This document shows, piece by piece, positions 5,091 to 5,146 of a DNA stretch of 5,146 nucleotides. The stretch is from an uncultured beta proteobacterium (GTDB lineage: Bacteria; Pseudomonadota; Gammaproteobacteria; Burkholderiales; Burkholderiaceae): assembly GCA_903944255.1 (NCBI GenBank), contig CAJARE010000180.1:1-5146 (forward strand), read 5' to 3'. The translations under genes were made by a program, and so were the position numbers. The notes under the pieces were generated by a model that saw only the letters and a program-made list of their open reading frames with translations, did no database searches and was not told the origin of the DNA. Each line of letters opens with the position of its first letter. Position 1 is the first letter of the stretch.

Positions 5091-5146
5091 AAATTCATAC
5101 AATTTTCCGGCAAAGTTGGTTGATAATACTCAATTATTTTTCATCA
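5091..5146. other. Terminal intergenic segment, no gene seen
   Basis: These 56 AT-rich bases follow the transporter stop codon. GAAAATT (5089-5095) and AATTTTC (5101-5107) form a 7-bp AT-only dyad around CATAC; it overlaps the stop codon and lacks a following T-run, so it is a poor terminator. GATAAT (5122-5127) resembles a -10 box but has no matching -35. Any downstream gene begins beyond the window. Confidence 0.3.

Noticed and set aside
5089..5107. GAAAATT/AATTTTC dyad as terminator of the transporter gene
   Set aside because: The stem is nearly all A-T, overlaps the stop codon and is followed by CGG instead of a T-run.
1..5146. Defence, toxin-antitoxin, mobile-element or secondary-metabolite system
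   Set aside because: All long frames belong to ordinary housekeeping or transport families. No transposase, integrase, nuclease-helicase pair or small toxin-antitoxin pair was seen on either strand.

Overview
The window looks like an ordinary chromosomal stretch from an AT-leaning betaproteobacterium. Gene content and protein style fit the Polynucleobacter group (Burkholderiaceae) best, but this is an impression from the proteins, not a database result. There is no insertion sequence, phage gene, CRISPR array, tRNA or rRNA, and I found no clear candidate for a new multi-gene system.

Layout, left to right. Positions 1-485 (minus) hold the N-terminal half of a LOG-family (TIGR00730-type) Rossmann-fold nucleotide-binding protein, cut by the window edge. 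A 196-base intergenic region (486-681) separates it from a divergent small gene (682-885, plus). That gene encodes a 67-residue single-pass membrane protein with an Ala/Pro-rich tail, and is closed by a textbook intrinsic terminator (903-928). Only 13 bases later, a periplasmic family-3 solute-binding protein starts (942-1739, plus). It has a signal peptide and no permease or ATPase beside it. A minus-strand gene (1751-3166) converges on it with an 11-base gap and encodes an MBL-fold/beta-CASP hydrolase of the RNA-processing type.

Across a 62-base divergent region, two plus-strand genes follow as a probable operon. They are a stand-alone ADP-dependent NAD(P)H-hydrate dehydratase (nnrD, 3229-4113) and a ten-helix EamA/DMT-family transporter (4119-5090), separated by 5 bases. 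A perfect 8-bp hairpin lies over the end of nnrD. The last 56 bases hold no recognisable gene.

The genes do not form one pathway. They cover nucleotide or nucleotide-monophosphate metabolism (LOG), RNA processing (beta-CASP), cofactor repair (NnrD) and transport (solute-binding protein, EamA). The points most worth checking are: the start of the solute-binding protein, which sits on the heels of a terminator with no Shine-Dalgarno sequence and a possible -10 box placed for leaderless transcription; the apparent loss of the usual ligand-binding Asp in its second lobe; the unknown small membrane protein with paired GGGTTT...ATATCCC elements upstream; and the nnrD/eamA hairpin.
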